Shown in pieces: positions 46,833 through 55,697 of a stretch of DNA of 64,000 nucleotides. Each line of letters opens with the position of its first letter. The stretch's first letter is position 1. The stretch spans positions 865,501-929,500 of the forward strand of contig NZ_CP039727.1 in the NCBI RefSeq assembly GCF_005154805.1, given 5' to 3'. Position numbers and translations under genes: made by a program. Source of the DNA: Bacillus sp. S3. GTDB taxonomy: Bacteria; Bacillota; Bacilli; Bacillales; Cytobacillaceae. The notes below the pieces were generated by a model. It made no database searches, had not been told where the DNA came from, and saw only the letters and a program-made list of their open reading frames with translations.

Positions 46833-47646
46833 GCAATTTTTAATAGAAGACATTGGAGATCAGGATCTAACGACTGATTTGATTTTTTCAGACCATACAG
46901 AGGGTAAAATTGTCTTTTTAGCAAAAGAAAGTGGTGTTTTTTGCGGTGAAGAAATAATGAAGACTGGATTTCACCTGTTGGATCAGGAAATTAACATCCA
47001 ATTGTTTGTCAAAGATGGTGACAGATTCGAAGTCGGGCAGAGATTGGCGATTGTTTCAGGGGGAATTTCTTCCCTTTTAAAAGGTGAAAGAGTTGTCCTT
47101 AATCTAGTTCAGCGTATGTGCGGAATTGCCACCTTAACACGAAAAGCCGTTGAGACGTTAAATAGCTCGTATACGAGGATTTGCGATACAAGAAAAACGA
47201 CCCCGGGACTCCGAATGCTGGAAAAATATGCTGTCCGCTGCGGCGGTGGATATAATCACCGTTATGGTCTTTATGATGGTGTCATGATCAAAGATAATCA
47301 TATATCTTTTGCAGGATCAATCAAGCATGCGGTCGAGTTAGTCCGTAAGAATACGGGACATATGGTTAAAATTGAAGTGGAAACGGAGTCAAGAGAACAA
47401 GTCATCGAAGCAGTGGAAGCGGGCGCGGATGTAATAATGTTTGATAACCGAACACCAGATGAAATAAAAGAATTTATACAATTAGTGCCCGCCCATATTA
47501 TAACGGAAGCATCTGGCGGGATCCAAATAACTAATTTGGAGGACTATCGCGATACGGGTGTTCATTATATTTCTCTAGGCTATTTAACGCATTCATACAA
47601 AGCACTTGATATCAGTGTCAAAGTCGTATTTGGGGAGGAACAATAG
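46801..47646 (+). CDS. nadC: Nicotinate-nucleotide pyrophosphorylase (carboxylating)
   Basis: 281 residues. N-terminal barrel part followed by the alpha/beta barrel with CDTRKTTPGLRMLEKYAVRCGGG near 133-155 (quinolinate and PRPP binding; only the first 20 positions are meant as the core) and IKDNHI near 167. EVETESREQ and MFDNRTPDE carry the catalytic and phosphate residues. It converts quinolinate and PRPP to nicotinate mononucleotide. It overlaps nadB and ends two bases before the nadA start. Confidence 0.95.
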   Translation: MNILKLRSLIEQFLIEDIGDQDLTTDLIFSDHTEGKIVFLAKESGVFCGEEIMKTGFHLLDQEINIQLFVKDGDRFEVGQRLAIVSGGISSLLKGERVVLNLVQRMCGIATLTRKAVETLNSSYTRICDTRKTTPGLRMLEKYAVRCGGGYNHRYGLYDGVMIKDNHISFAGSIKHAVELVRKNTGHMVKIEVETESREQVIEAVEAGADVIMFDNRTPDEIKEFIQLVPAHIITEASGGIQITNLEDYRDTGVHYISLGYLTHSYKALDISVKVVFGEEQ

Positions 47647-47647
47647 A

Positions 47648-48607
47648 ATGTCAGTTACTGAAATGAAAAGCAGCTTAGTGGAGGAAATTCAAGAGTGGAA
47701 GAAAAAGCGCAATGCTATTTTGCTCGCACACAATTATCAGCTTCCGGAGATTCAGGATATTGCAGACGTATTGGGCGATTCCCTTGCGCTTGCACGTGCT
47801 GCGGAGAACACATCTGCCGACGTAATCGTGTTCTGCGGTGTTCACTTTATGGCGGAAACAGCTGCCATCTTGAATCCGGAAAAAACTGTGCTTCTTCCTG
47901 ACCTTGAAGCAGGATGCTCTTTAGCCGATTCGATCACGGTAGACCAGCTCCGCGAATGGAAAGCCGAGCACCCTGGAGCAGTTGTGGTTGCATATGTGAA
48001 TACAACTGCTGAAGTGAAGGCAGAAAGCGATTATTGCTGTACCTCTTCCAACGCAGTGGAGATTGTCCGGTCGATTCCAGAAGACAAAGAAATCCTATTC
48101 TTACCGGATATGTTCCTTGGTTCTTTCGTGAAGAATGAAACCGGCTGTGAAAACATGCATATCTGGTTGGGAGAATGTCATGTTCATGCAGGGATTGCCT
48201 CACATCAAGTAGAAGGTGTGCTGACACAGCATCCAGAAGCCGAACTGCTTGTACATCCCGAATGCGGATGCTCAACTTCGAGCATGTATTTAATGTCTGA
48301 AGGAGTACTGCCAGCGGAGAAAACACATATTTTATCTACTGGTAACATGCTAAAACACTCTAAAAATTCGCATGCAGAGGAATTTATTGTTGCAACAGAG
48401 GTAGGAATTATCCATCAGATGCAAAAACAAAATCCAGAAAAGCGCTTTGTTCCTGCCAATCCGGAAGCTGTTTGTCCTTTTATGAAAATGATTACACTTG
48501 AAAAGGTGTTAGCTGCTTTAAAAGAAAACAAGCATGTCATCACCGTTCCTGCCGAAACAGCCGAACGGGCAAAGCTTGCTATTCAGCGTATGGTTTCCAT
48601 TGGTTAA
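47648..48607 (+). CDS. nadA: Quinolinate synthase
   Basis: About 319 residues, clearly shorter than the roughly 368-residue B. subtilis enzyme and nearer the short NadA form. Conserved: HNYQLPEIQDIADVLGDS near the start, FCGVHFMAE (first cluster Cys), YVNTTAEVKAESD, GCENMHIW (second region), HPECGCS and CPFMKM (last cluster Cys). The [4Fe-4S] enzyme condenses iminoaspartate with dihydroxyacetone phosphate. The start after GGGGAGG (47648) is preferred to the ATG at 47606 inside nadC. No nifS-like gene is present here, unlike the B. subtilis locus. Confidence 0.95.
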   Translation: MSVTEMKSSLVEEIQEWKKKRNAILLAHNYQLPEIQDIADVLGDSLALARAAENTSADVIVFCGVHFMAETAAILNPEKTVLLPDLEAGCSLADSITVDQLREWKAEHPGAVVVAYVNTTAEVKAESDYCCTSSNAVEIVRSIPEDKEILFLPDMFLGSFVKNETGCENMHIWLGECHVHAGIASHQVEGVLTQHPEAELLVHPECGCSTSSMYLMSEGVLPAEKTHILSTGNMLKHSKNSHAEEFIVATEVGIIHQMQKQNPEKRFVPANPEAVCPFMKMITLEKVLAALKENKHVITVPAETAERAKLAIQRMVSIG

Positions 48608-48626
48608 GTTTGTTTAGAAAAGGGAA

Positions 48627-48668
48627 TAGTCCACTGTCACCGCCCGCGTTTTGTTGGATTCAGCGACA
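48627..48668. repeat. CACCGCCCGCGTTTTGT dispersed repeat, copy 1
   Basis: TCACCGCCCGCGTTTTGT followed by a GATTCA(G/T)CGACAT. The same sequence, slightly different, is at 50961-50993. Confidence 0.6.
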
Positions 48669-48680
48669 TTATATGGATAG

Positions 48681-48824
48681 TATTTATTAGCTGATTTTCC
48701 TACAAAGAATGTGTCAACTGAATTCCTTGGAACGTATGCCTCAAAGATTGTTGGTTTTCCGGTTCATCCCGATACAATCAAACTATTTCAACCAGGCTTT
48801 CCGGTTAATTATGAGGTAACATGA
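48681..48824 (+). pseudogene. Unassigned gene tail (about 47 residues)
   Basis: An open frame without a start ends at TGA and reads FPTKNVSTEFLGTYASKIVG then FPVHPDTIKLFQPGFPVNYEV. The amino-acid pattern looks like real protein, so it is probably the end of a deleted gene. I do not recognise its family. Confidence 0.4.
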
Positions 48825-48840
48825 AAGTTAAAAAAAGAAT

Positions 48841-48891
48841 GAACAACCCCTTAAAGTGTGCGGCGAACCGTACCACTTTAAGGGGTTGTTC
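48841..48891. terminator. 18-bp perfect hairpin between convergent genes
   Basis: GAACAACCCCTTAAAGTG and its perfect complement flank a 15-base loop that contains CGGCGAACCGTA (like the GGTGAACC repeats). It separates nadA from the convergent TauE-like gene. Confidence 0.75.
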
Positions 48892-48906
48892 ATTTAGTGA
48901 GTGGGG

Positions 48907-49683
48907 TCAGCCCCCCGCTTTTAGCATAACCAGCATATAAACTGATGATAAGATGGTGATGATTGCAATCATTATTTTTAACTGATGAATGGGTACCTTA
49001 TTTGCAAGGCGTGCACCGGTGATCATCCCGATAGTTGTACCAAGTAAACTAGCGATAATTAACATGGAAGTGTTTTGCATACTGGCATGGGAGAAGTATC
49101 CGAATATCGATGGAATGGCGATGACCACGGAATTTAAAAGACTTACCCCCACCGCTACCCGAATATTGACCCCAAGGCTGACTAGTAACGGTACTAGTAA
49201 AATTGGGCCGCCTGCTCCTGTTAATGCGCAAATAACTGCTGTTATAAATCCAAGCAAAATAACAATGGAAGTATGATTCAGTATAATGGATCGATTAATT
49301 TTTGCGTTCTCATTGTTTTTCTTAAGTAGAATTGATAACCCTGCTAGCAGGATAAATAAATAGAGGAGAAGTTTTGCTAGAAAATCAGAAATTAATACAT
49401 TGATTTGTACTCCCAAAAACGCACCAGGAAGGCTTCCGATACTCAAAAATAAAGCTAGTTTTAGATCCATGTTTTTTGATTTCCAATAGGAATAGGCTCC
49501 AATAAGACCTGAGACAGCAAAGGACAAGAAACTTAGTGCAAGAGAATCGTGCACGGGCATACCTAAAAAACCTACGTAAATTAAAGGGAGAAGAAATCCG
49601 GAAATTCCAGACATTCCTAATAAAACACCAATAATCAAATTGGAGCATAGGACAATACTAAAAAGAAATATAGATGTAATCAT
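48907..49683 (-). CDS. TauE/SafE-family membrane protein
   Basis: 258 residues with about eight hydrophobic segments in two repeats. GMSGISGFLLPLIYVGFLG near 24-42 and GAGGPILLVPLLVSLG near 157-172 are the paired TauE/SafE motifs. Such proteins export sulfite, sulfoacetate or related anions. GAGGT precedes the ATG. Convergent with nadA. Confidence 0.87.
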   Translation of the reverse strand: MITSIFLFSIVLCSNLIIGVLLGMSGISGFLLPLIYVGFLGMPVHDSLALSFLSFAVSGLIGAYSYWKSKNMDLKLALFLSIGSLPGAFLGVQINVLISDFLAKLLLYLFILLAGLSILLKKNNENAKINRSIILNHTSIVILLGFITAVICALTGAGGPILLVPLLVSLGVNIRVAVGVSLLNSVVIAIPSIFGYFSHASMQNTSMLIIASLLGTTIGMITGARLANKVPIHQLKIMIAIITILSSVYMLVMLKAGG

Positions 49684-49727
49684 TTATCAGACCTCAATTA
49701 TTCCTAACCCCATAGATGAAGAGAGGG

Positions 49728-50105
49728 TTATATATTTGCTCGGATAGAAAGCTCCTTCATGGCAAGCTTACTTTCATAGATGATCATTTCTTCATCCAGT
49801 GTAAGAACTTCTCTGTTTTTCATTACTATCTAAGATATTTTTTGAAGGCATGACAACTGGATCAAAAATAGATATTCCCCAAAAGGCTCTCATTAAAGAT
49901 TTAAACACTTTCATCTGATCAAATAAACTCAATCCGGAGTGACCGGCCCCATCCGTTCCCAAACCAACACCTATTCCTTTTTGCAGCAAGCTAGGTGTTT
50001 TAGGAATCCCTTTTTCTGAATTACTAATAGGACAATGAACTACTTTATTATTATACATCTTGATAATGTCCATTTCATTTTCAGAAAGTAGAATACTATG
50101 TGCCC
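49728..50105 (-). pseudogene. Amidohydrolase (SsnA/MtaD-like) C-terminal pseudogene
   Basis: The minus strand encodes AHSILLSENEMDIIKMYNNK, VVHCPISNSEKGIPKTP and GVGLGTDGAGHSGLSLFDQM, the chlorohydrolase-type metal site (GTDG). A frameshift or deletion near 49815 joins a different frame that ends EVLTLDEEMIIYESKLAM...SIRANI and a stop. The N-terminal half is missing. Confidence 0.75.
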
Positions 50106-50280
50106 TATTTTTTTATCAGCATTATTACCAAGGAGGAGCAGGAAGGAAGGATCACTAAGATAGTGACCCTCTAGATAAAAAGAAGGAATTCTTTAATGTA
50201 CAGAGCCATTCACTTTATATATTTATTTACTCCTGATAGTATAGTTGGAACATTCAATAAATATAGAAGGGAGCATAAAA

Positions 50281-50925
50281 ATGAGTAAATATTTGACGAA
50301 GCTTATACTGACAATTTCTGTGGTGATGGTGCTGAATGGATGTGCTGCAGGAGAAAAATCGGAGGGCGAGGGAACGACAAATACGGGAAATAAATCTGAG
50401 ACGACCGTGAGCACAGAGGAACAGACGGAACCACAAGCTAAAGCAGAACTCAAAGATGTTGAAAATAAAACTGTTGGCACTGTAAGCTTTTTTGCTCATG
50501 ACGATCATGTTCAGATTGTCGCCAATATAGATGGTCTAGAGCCGGGTCACCATGGTTTTCATATCCATGAAATTGGTGTCTGTGAACGTGATGCCAAGGA
50601 AGGCCCTTTCACAACAGCAGGTGGACACTTTAATCCAGATGACAAAATGCACTCGGGACATGCTGGGGATATGCCCTCCCTTTATGTTAAGGAGGATGGA
50701 ACTGCTTCATATTCTGCAACGTTCGATCGCCTAACCATTGATCAACTGAAAGAAGAAGAACGGGCTGTCATCGTCCATGCAAATCCTGATAACTTTGGCA
50801 ATATACCTGATCGCTATCAAACAGAAGGAAAACCTGGTCCTGATGAAGCGACGATGAAAACTGGGGATGCAGGTGACAGACAAGCATGTGGGGTAATTTT
50901 GAGTGCAGATGAAGATAAGAAATAA
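50281..50925 (+). CDS. sodC: Cu/Zn superoxide dismutase-like lipoprotein
   Basis: 214 residues. Lipoprotein signal with lipobox LNGC (Cys19), then an acidic Ser/Thr/Glu-rich linker, then the SodC domain. Metal and disulfide features: GFHIHEIGVCERD (two His and Cys), GGHFNP, HAGDMPSL, VIVHANPD and the closing ACGVI. All expected ligands are present, unlike YojM-type homologs with changes, so activity is plausible on the outer face of the membrane. The start at 50281 follows GGGAG. A cueP remnant lies far away at 15.6 kb. Confidence 0.87.
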   Translation: MSKYLTKLILTISVVMVLNGCAAGEKSEGEGTTNTGNKSETTVSTEEQTEPQAKAELKDVENKTVGTVSFFAHDDHVQIVANIDGLEPGHHGFHIHEIGVCERDAKEGPFTTAGGHFNPDDKMHSGHAGDMPSLYVKEDGTASYSATFDRLTIDQLKEEERAVIVHANPDNFGNIPDRYQTEGKPGPDEATMKTGDAGDRQACGVILSADEDKK

Positions 50926-50951
50926 TAAAGTATATTAAAAGAACCCAGAAA

Positions 50952-51013
50952 TAGTGCCTTTCACCGCCCGCGTTTTGTCGAATTCATCGACATGATTCGG
51001 GTAGTGACAGTGG
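50952..51013. repeat. CACCGCCCGCGTTTTGT dispersed repeat, copy 2
   Basis: TTCACCGCCCGCGTTTTGTC then GAATTCATCGACATGATTCG, ending near GTGACAGTGG. The last piece is the inverse of CCACTGTCAC in copy 1 at 48631. Confidence 0.6.
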
Positions 51014-51032
51014 ATTGCGCCCATCATAGTAG

Positions 51033-51140
51033 ACACGTATAATTCGGGAAACCTATGGAAATAAATCAGCTGCAGCCAAAATACTTGGTTTGTCCCGCGT
51101 AACACTTTATAACAAAGTGAGGAAATATGGACTGTTATAA
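51033..51140 (+). pseudogene. Tail of a sigma-54-dependent regulator (Fis-type HTH)
   Basis: The frame after a stop at 51030 reads IIRETYGNKSAAAKILGLSR and VTLYNKVRKYGLL. This is the HTH_8/Fis helix-turn-helix found at the C-terminus of sigma-54 activators. The AAA+ domain and the rest are missing. Confidence 0.7.
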
Positions 51141-51253
51141 TGTGGGGTTAGTCCTACTGACTTTTTGGGAATATTTCAGAAAATAGAGATTACAAGTTCT
51201 GCCCAACTTTAATGTTATATTAAAATAATACAATATAAGGTAGAGGGGCAGTT

Positions 51254-51889
51254 ATGAGAAGAGAATGGATTTTACGCTGGTCTTTTTTTATTTTTGGATT
51301 AATGGTGATAGCATTTGGCATATCTCTAACAATTGAAGGCAAATATTTCGGGATTGGACCATGGGATGTTTTTCATTATGGACTATTTACTAAATTTGGA
51401 CTCTCAATTGGAATGTGGTCGATAATATGTGGATTATTCCTCTTGTTAATCAGTTCGATTTTCAATCAGGCTTGGCCCAAAATAGGGTCCTTTCTAAATA
51501 TGCTATTACTAGGATTATTTATTGATCTTTTTAATTGGATGTTACCTAGCGTTGAAAGTTTAGCGGGTGCAGCAATAGCATTTGCCATAGGTGTTGTATT
51601 AATAGGGTACGGTATTGGATTATATGTTGCTGCTGACTTTGGAGCAGGCCCTAGAGACAGCTTTATGCTATTAATTGTTGAAAGAACGGGCTGGGGGATC
51701 CCGTTGGTCAGAAGTGGAATTGAAGTACTCGTTTTTCTACTTGGATGGATGCTAGGAGGCCCAGTTGGAATTGGAACCTTGTTAATTGCCTTTGGTTTGG
51801 GGCCGATTTTGGGATTTTCTATTCCTCAATGCAAGAAACTGATGGCGTATTTCCTTGACCAAAAGGATCGCTTGTTAACGCATATGTAG
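51254..51889 (+). CDS. YczE/YitT-like membrane protein
   Basis: 211 residues with five to six hydrophobic segments, GAGGGG upstream. The pattern FGISLTIEGKYFGIGPWDVF near 21-40 and YVAADFGAGPRDSFMLLI near 124-141 marks the YczE group (DUF161-like repeats). Its function is not well known; YczE of B. subtilis is needed for surfactin production in some strains. Confidence 0.82.
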   Translation: MRREWILRWSFFIFGLMVIAFGISLTIEGKYFGIGPWDVFHYGLFTKFGLSIGMWSIICGLFLLLISSIFNQAWPKIGSFLNMLLLGLFIDLFNWMLPSVESLAGAAIAFAIGVVLIGYGIGLYVAADFGAGPRDSFMLLIVERTGWGIPLVRSGIEVLVFLLGWMLGGPVGIGTLLIAFGLGPILGFSIPQCKKLMAYFLDQKDRLLTHM

Positions 51890-52082
51890 ACTTAAAAAAG
51901 GTTCTTTCCAGCCTGTGGTTTTGAATAGGAAAGACCAAGCAGGGATTCTGCCTGGTCCGCCTATTCACCCTACAATGTGGTGGGCTCTACTGTTATTTAT
52001 CGTTCTTTCTATTTTTATTAATTGGATTAAATCTCTTATCGCCGAGGATTGGTGTTAGCCCCCTATTAGCTAGTGACTTAGG

Positions 52083-52620
52083 TCAAAGTATTAAACCAAT
52101 AAAGTAATAAATCTACTTGTTCTTCAGTTAATGCCTTACCCTTCTGAGCAGTTATTTGTCTTGTAGGCATTAAGATGACCGTCACGGGCATTCTCATTCC
52201 CTCTTAATTCAGAAGAATTAGCAGCTTCTGCTTGCTTACCATCGATATTGCTAATCCTTTATTTTCTCCATTAAGTTTAATAAACTGCTTTGTTAATAAA
52301 CTAAGACCTTCATAAGTTATTTCTAATGCGTGAATAAGCCTTTTGTAATACTACACTTGTGTTCTACTATTCTTAAAAGCATTTTCAGCGGCTACAGTTG
52401 CATTTTGCAACGCTTGAAATGGATCTAATGCTGTCGCTAATAAACAACCATTTTATAGTGGTATTGTTGTCGATTCTATCCTTTATAGCTTGAGCAAGGG
52501 GATCTAATTTCGGCGGCGAGACTGTCACTGGTGATCCGTTGGCTCCTCTGATTGGTCTGATGGTCACTGTGTAAATGTAACAGTTTGATTTATGTCGTTT
52601 AATTTGATATAAAAAACAGC
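52083..52620 (-). pseudogene. Degraded gene of unknown family
   Basis: On the minus strand successive frames read RPIRGANGSPVTVSPPKLDP, AIKDRIDNNTTIKW, then LLATALDPFQALQNATVAAE and TYEGLSLLTKQFIKLNGENK, then QKGKALTEEQVDLLLYWFN. At least three frame breaks or stops separate these. Coding character is clear but I do not recognise the family. It sits against the DnaB fragment in the island. Confidence 0.5.
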
Positions 52621-52631
52621 TGCTGAAACGC

Positions 52632-53228
52632 ATGGCTGGTCTTACGAGATACATTGATAGTCTCAAAATGAAGAATCCAAAAAAGGAGTTTCAAGAGGAA
52701 GATTGTCAGCATTTCACGGACAGTATCGGAACGTTATCAAAGGCAAATTTCCATATTTTTGACCGGGCAGGGATGGATGTCCCCTATATCTGGTCAAAGC
52801 TCCGCAAGATCCGCAGGGAGTATGATCTTGAAAAAAGAATCTTGGTCGTGATTGATTATCTGCAGTTGATCGCGGGCGATCCGAAAAATAAACAAAACCG
52901 CCAGGCAGAAATTAGTGAAATAAGCAGAGCCTTAAAAACGATGGCGAGGGAACTGAATGTGGTCGTCATTGCCCTTTCCCAGTTGAACTGTGGCGTTGAA
53001 AGCCGACTGGATAAACGACCGATCCTGTCGGACTTAAGGGAAAGCGGACAAATCGAGCAGGATGCGGATTTGATTGCTTTTCTTTATCGGGATGATTACT
53101 ATACGAATGATTCTCCACTGAAGGATAGGATGGAGATCATTCTTGCCAAGCATCGGAATGGGCCTACTGGGACTGTGGAGCTTGGGTTTAATAAGCAATT
53201 TGGGAGGTTTGTTCATTTAGAAAAATAG
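52632..53228 (+). pseudogene. C-terminal fragment of a DnaB-type replicative helicase
   Basis: 198 codons remain, with VVIDYLQLIAGD (Walker B), VVVIALSQLNCGVESR, SDLRESGQIEQDAD and the closing RNGPTGTVELGFNKQFGRF. The N-terminal domain and Walker A are missing. It has an ATG in frame but is too short to be a helicase. A related N-terminal fragment is at 55698. Confidence 0.82.
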
Positions 53229-53391
53229 GGCTAGTGAGTGATTTACCATAGGGGAAAGAATATAGCGAAGTCGACAGGGAGGATTTTCGCTGCCGCCCAA
53301 TGTAATAAAGTGTTATCGCAGTGTGGGGCAGGCACCTGTCCTACAAGATATTTATAACGAGGATAGGGGGGCATGTTCGCCGCCCCTTCGT
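53229..53391. other. Intergenic region with a dispersed palindrome
   Basis: It holds repeat copy 5 (53289-53336). No gene is seen. Confidence 0.5.
53289..53336. repeat. Dispersed imperfect palindrome, copy 5
   Basis: GCTGCCGCCC at the left and GGGGCAGGCACC at the right with the shared interior AATAAAGTGTTATCGCAGTG. Confidence 0.6.
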
Positions 53392-53523
53392 TTACCAAGC
53401 TTTTCTATCAAGTTCATCGGAAGTACGATCACAGTTGTGCTTCTCTCTACCATTTTCGATATTTCCTAAAACTCTAAGCATTTGTGCTAATGCTCTCAAT
53501 ACTAATTTCTCATACTCCGTCAT
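53392..53523 (-). CDS. Small hypothetical protein (43 residues)
   Basis: ATG at 53523 with AGAGGGTG about ten bases upstream. The peptide MTEYEKLVLRALAQMLRVLG continues NIENGREKHNCDRTSDEL and is likely one amphipathic helix plus a polar tail. No family is recognised. It is short and could be spurious. Confidence 0.4.
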   Translation of the reverse strand: MTEYEKLVLRALAQMLRVLGNIENGREKHNCDRTSDELDRKAW

Positions 53524-53717
53524 TATATAACACACCCTCTTTCTATATTTACTCTCTTGAGACTTCCTACTACATTATCGCCAAATTTTCAAACCTAAAA
53601 ACAAATTTTATGTGCAAAAGGTAGCCACCAGCTTATTGGCAGATATAGAGGTATTACGTGGTTTCAAGATGTTTATAATAACTAAAATTTGACGAGGATG
53701 AATATGAGGTGAATTAA

Positions 53718-54317
53718 ATGCTTGTAATTATTACAGTACTAATTTTAATTAACGCAGGAATATTTCTATATTTTAAAAAGAAGGATGAAAGATCAGTTAA
53801 ACTAATAGCCGAAAGAATTGCTACCACACTAGAGTTAAAGAAAACAATGGCAATGGGTTTATATTACCGTTTCAACTATCCAAAGGAGCTAAAAAAGGAT
53901 GGAACGATGTGTTTTTCCAAAGGAACAGATCTTTTCTTGAAACAAGTACCTCTTGATTTTGAAGACTTTGTAGCGGAAATTATAAAGACACGAATGGGTG
54001 GTGACGTATACGTTACTAGCTCATCTGGTGATTTTGGAGTAGACATTGAGCATATTACTGAAAAAGGTCTCTTCCTTGGGCAGGCAAAAGCATATAAGGA
54101 TGATGTGGGTTATGAACCGATAGCAATACTACATTCCAATATGGTAAAAAGAAATGCAGCAGGTGGGTATTTAATCACAACTGCAAGCTATACCAAAGCT
54201 GCAAAGGAATATGCAAATGGTTTAAATATTGAACTAATTGATGGAGTAGTTTTGGTGGGATTGTGGTTAGAAAGTATGGGAAGTTCCGTATACTCCTTAT
54301 CGAACCAATTAATATAA
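53718..54317 (+). CDS. Membrane-anchored Mrr-like restriction endonuclease
   Basis: 199 residues. An N-terminal transmembrane segment (residues 2-18) leads to a PD-(D/E)xK Mrr domain (about 75-190): Glu in DFEDFVAEII, SSSGDFGVDI with the acidic residue, and GQAKAYKD giving Q-x-K. The last Cys-free region closes the fold. Such nucleases cut modified or foreign DNA; a membrane anchor is seen in some phage-defence Mrr proteins. GAGGTG precedes the ATG. Confidence 0.82.
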   Translation: MLVIITVLILINAGIFLYFKKKDERSVKLIAERIATTLELKKTMAMGLYYRFNYPKELKKDGTMCFSKGTDLFLKQVPLDFEDFVAEIIKTRMGGDVYVTSSSGDFGVDIEHITEKGLFLGQAKAYKDDVGYEPIAILHSNMVKRNAAGGYLITTASYTKAAKEYANGLNIELIDGVVLVGLWLESMGSSVYSLSNQLI

Positions 54318-54354
54318 CCTATTTACAACTCTATTTTAAACACTTCGAAATGAT

Positions 54355-54390
54355 AAAGCAGAGCTCGGGTAATGCTCAAGCTCTGTTTTA
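54355..54390. terminator. Terminator between convergent genes
   Basis: CAGAGCT and AGCTCTG form a 7-bp stem, partly extended inside, with A-run on the left and TTTTA on the right. Confidence 0.65.
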
Positions 54391-55008
54391 TGCGTACCTC
54401 CTACCCTCTTCTTTGTAATGAGGGCGGAAGTTTGTCTCGTCATCCCACCTAGCCTCATATAACTCTGACCATTCAGTCCCAATTTTTTTATTATTAATAA
54501 ATATCATTACTTCATCATTTTTTGTTTCTGCGTTTTTAGATAAATTGTAAGATCCTGCTACTACTGACTTTCTGTCTGAAATAAGCAGTTTTAAATGCAT
54601 TAATCCATCAAAGGTATTCAACTTTACTGGTATACCCTTACTTAGCAACATATTAATTGCATCTTTTTGGAACTTATTATTACTTTGATCCCTATCTGTA
54701 ATGACACGTACCTTAACCCCACGTTTAGTGGCTAACCCTAAGTGTGTGACTATTTCTTTTTCAGTAAAAGAAAATGAAGCAATGTCTAAAGAATGTTTTG
54801 TTTCCTGAATGATCTTCAAAATTGCTTCTTTCACAGACCTGCCTGATTTAGAAAAAATATAATTCAGTTTTAGTTCATCATCTTTTAAATCTGGTACTGA
54901 CGGTGAAGGGAAATCCTCTGCTTTTTTTATCTTGCCAGGAATGAGGTAAAGAGCATAAGCAAACGAAGCACTAATAAGGATAGTGCCAGTTAGAGCTAAT
55001 GGTTCCAA
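54388..55008 (-). CDS. Membrane-anchored phospholipase-D-like nuclease
   Basis: About 206 residues. A hydrophobic N-terminal segment (about 5-25), then a single PLD domain: HLKLLISDRKSVVAGSYNLS near 138-157 contains the H-x-K-x4-D and GSxN motif. Single-motif PLD proteins (Nuc-like) dimerise to cut DNA or lipid. The TTG at 55008 is chosen as GGAGGTG lies six bases upstream; the ATG at 55026 has no such site. It faces the Mrr gene end to end. Confidence 0.8.
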   Translation of the reverse strand: MEPLALTGTILISASFAYALYLIPGKIKKAEDFPSPSVPDLKDDELKLNYIFSKSGRSVKEAILKIIQETKHSLDIASFSFTEKEIVTHLGLATKRGVKVRVITDRDQSNNKFQKDAINMLLSKGIPVKLNTFDGLMHLKLLISDRKSVVAGSYNLSKNAETKNDEVMIFINNKKIGTEWSELYEARWDDETNFRPHYKEEGRRYA

Positions 55009-55092
55009 ATTAACACCTCCTGCCATTCAAAGTGGTCTATTAGAATGGTATGTATGAGGTGTTTTGTCCTATTCTTCTTTTATAGGATATTT

Positions 55093-55548
55093 TCAATCTT
55101 CGGTTCTAGCGGTAAATAGAAATACTAATATCCCAATAAAAGCAATTATGGTAACAAGAAATGCTAAAAAATAGAAGGCTAATTTACCACCTACTATAAA
55201 GAACCACAAGGAAAGAATGCCTTCGCACGATGCCAAAAGTAACTTTAATGACATATCCCATTTGTTATCTTCATATCGAAGTGTACTAAAGTTTGAAAAG
55301 CTCATCCACAGAAGTAAGGTGCTTGAAACTAAATAAAGGATAAATGGCATAACTACATTTAACCCTAATCCATAACTTTTTGCCTCAGAAAAAATATTAT
55401 CTAAAGTGCTTGATACAAAGTCATGTAGTGAAAGACCTGATGTGCCAATCGAATAATTCTTTGCAACAAAAACTAAGCCAAAACACAAAAATAAACAAAA
55501 TAATTGTGTTACATTATTCCTAAAAAGGCTCTTACCATATTCCAGCAT
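55093..55548 (-). CDS. Hypothetical membrane protein, four transmembrane segments
   Basis: 151 residues with AGGAGGG before the ATG. Hydrophobic segments at about 12-30, 60-82, 96-118 and 122-145. No recognised domain. It is upstream of the PLD gene on the same strand with a gap of about 85 bp, so the two may be co-transcribed and interact at the membrane. Confidence 0.7.
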   Translation of the reverse strand: MLEYGKSLFRNNVTQLFCLFLCFGLVFVAKNYSIGTSGLSLHDFVSSTLDNIFSEAKSYGLGLNVVMPFILYLVSSTLLLWMSFSNFSTLRYEDNKWDMSLKLLLASCEGILSLWFFIVGGKLAFYFLAFLVTIIAFIGILVFLFTARTED

Positions 55549-55697
55549 TATATCCCTCCTTTTTCTTATTTCTAATTTATGGGGATCTTAGACATTTAAG
55601 ACTAGCCTCTAATTCAAATAATGTAAAATAGTAGTTCAAAGGTAGTTAGCATAAATGAGAGCCATCTTAGGGATTGACATGGGGCCAAAAGATGTAA

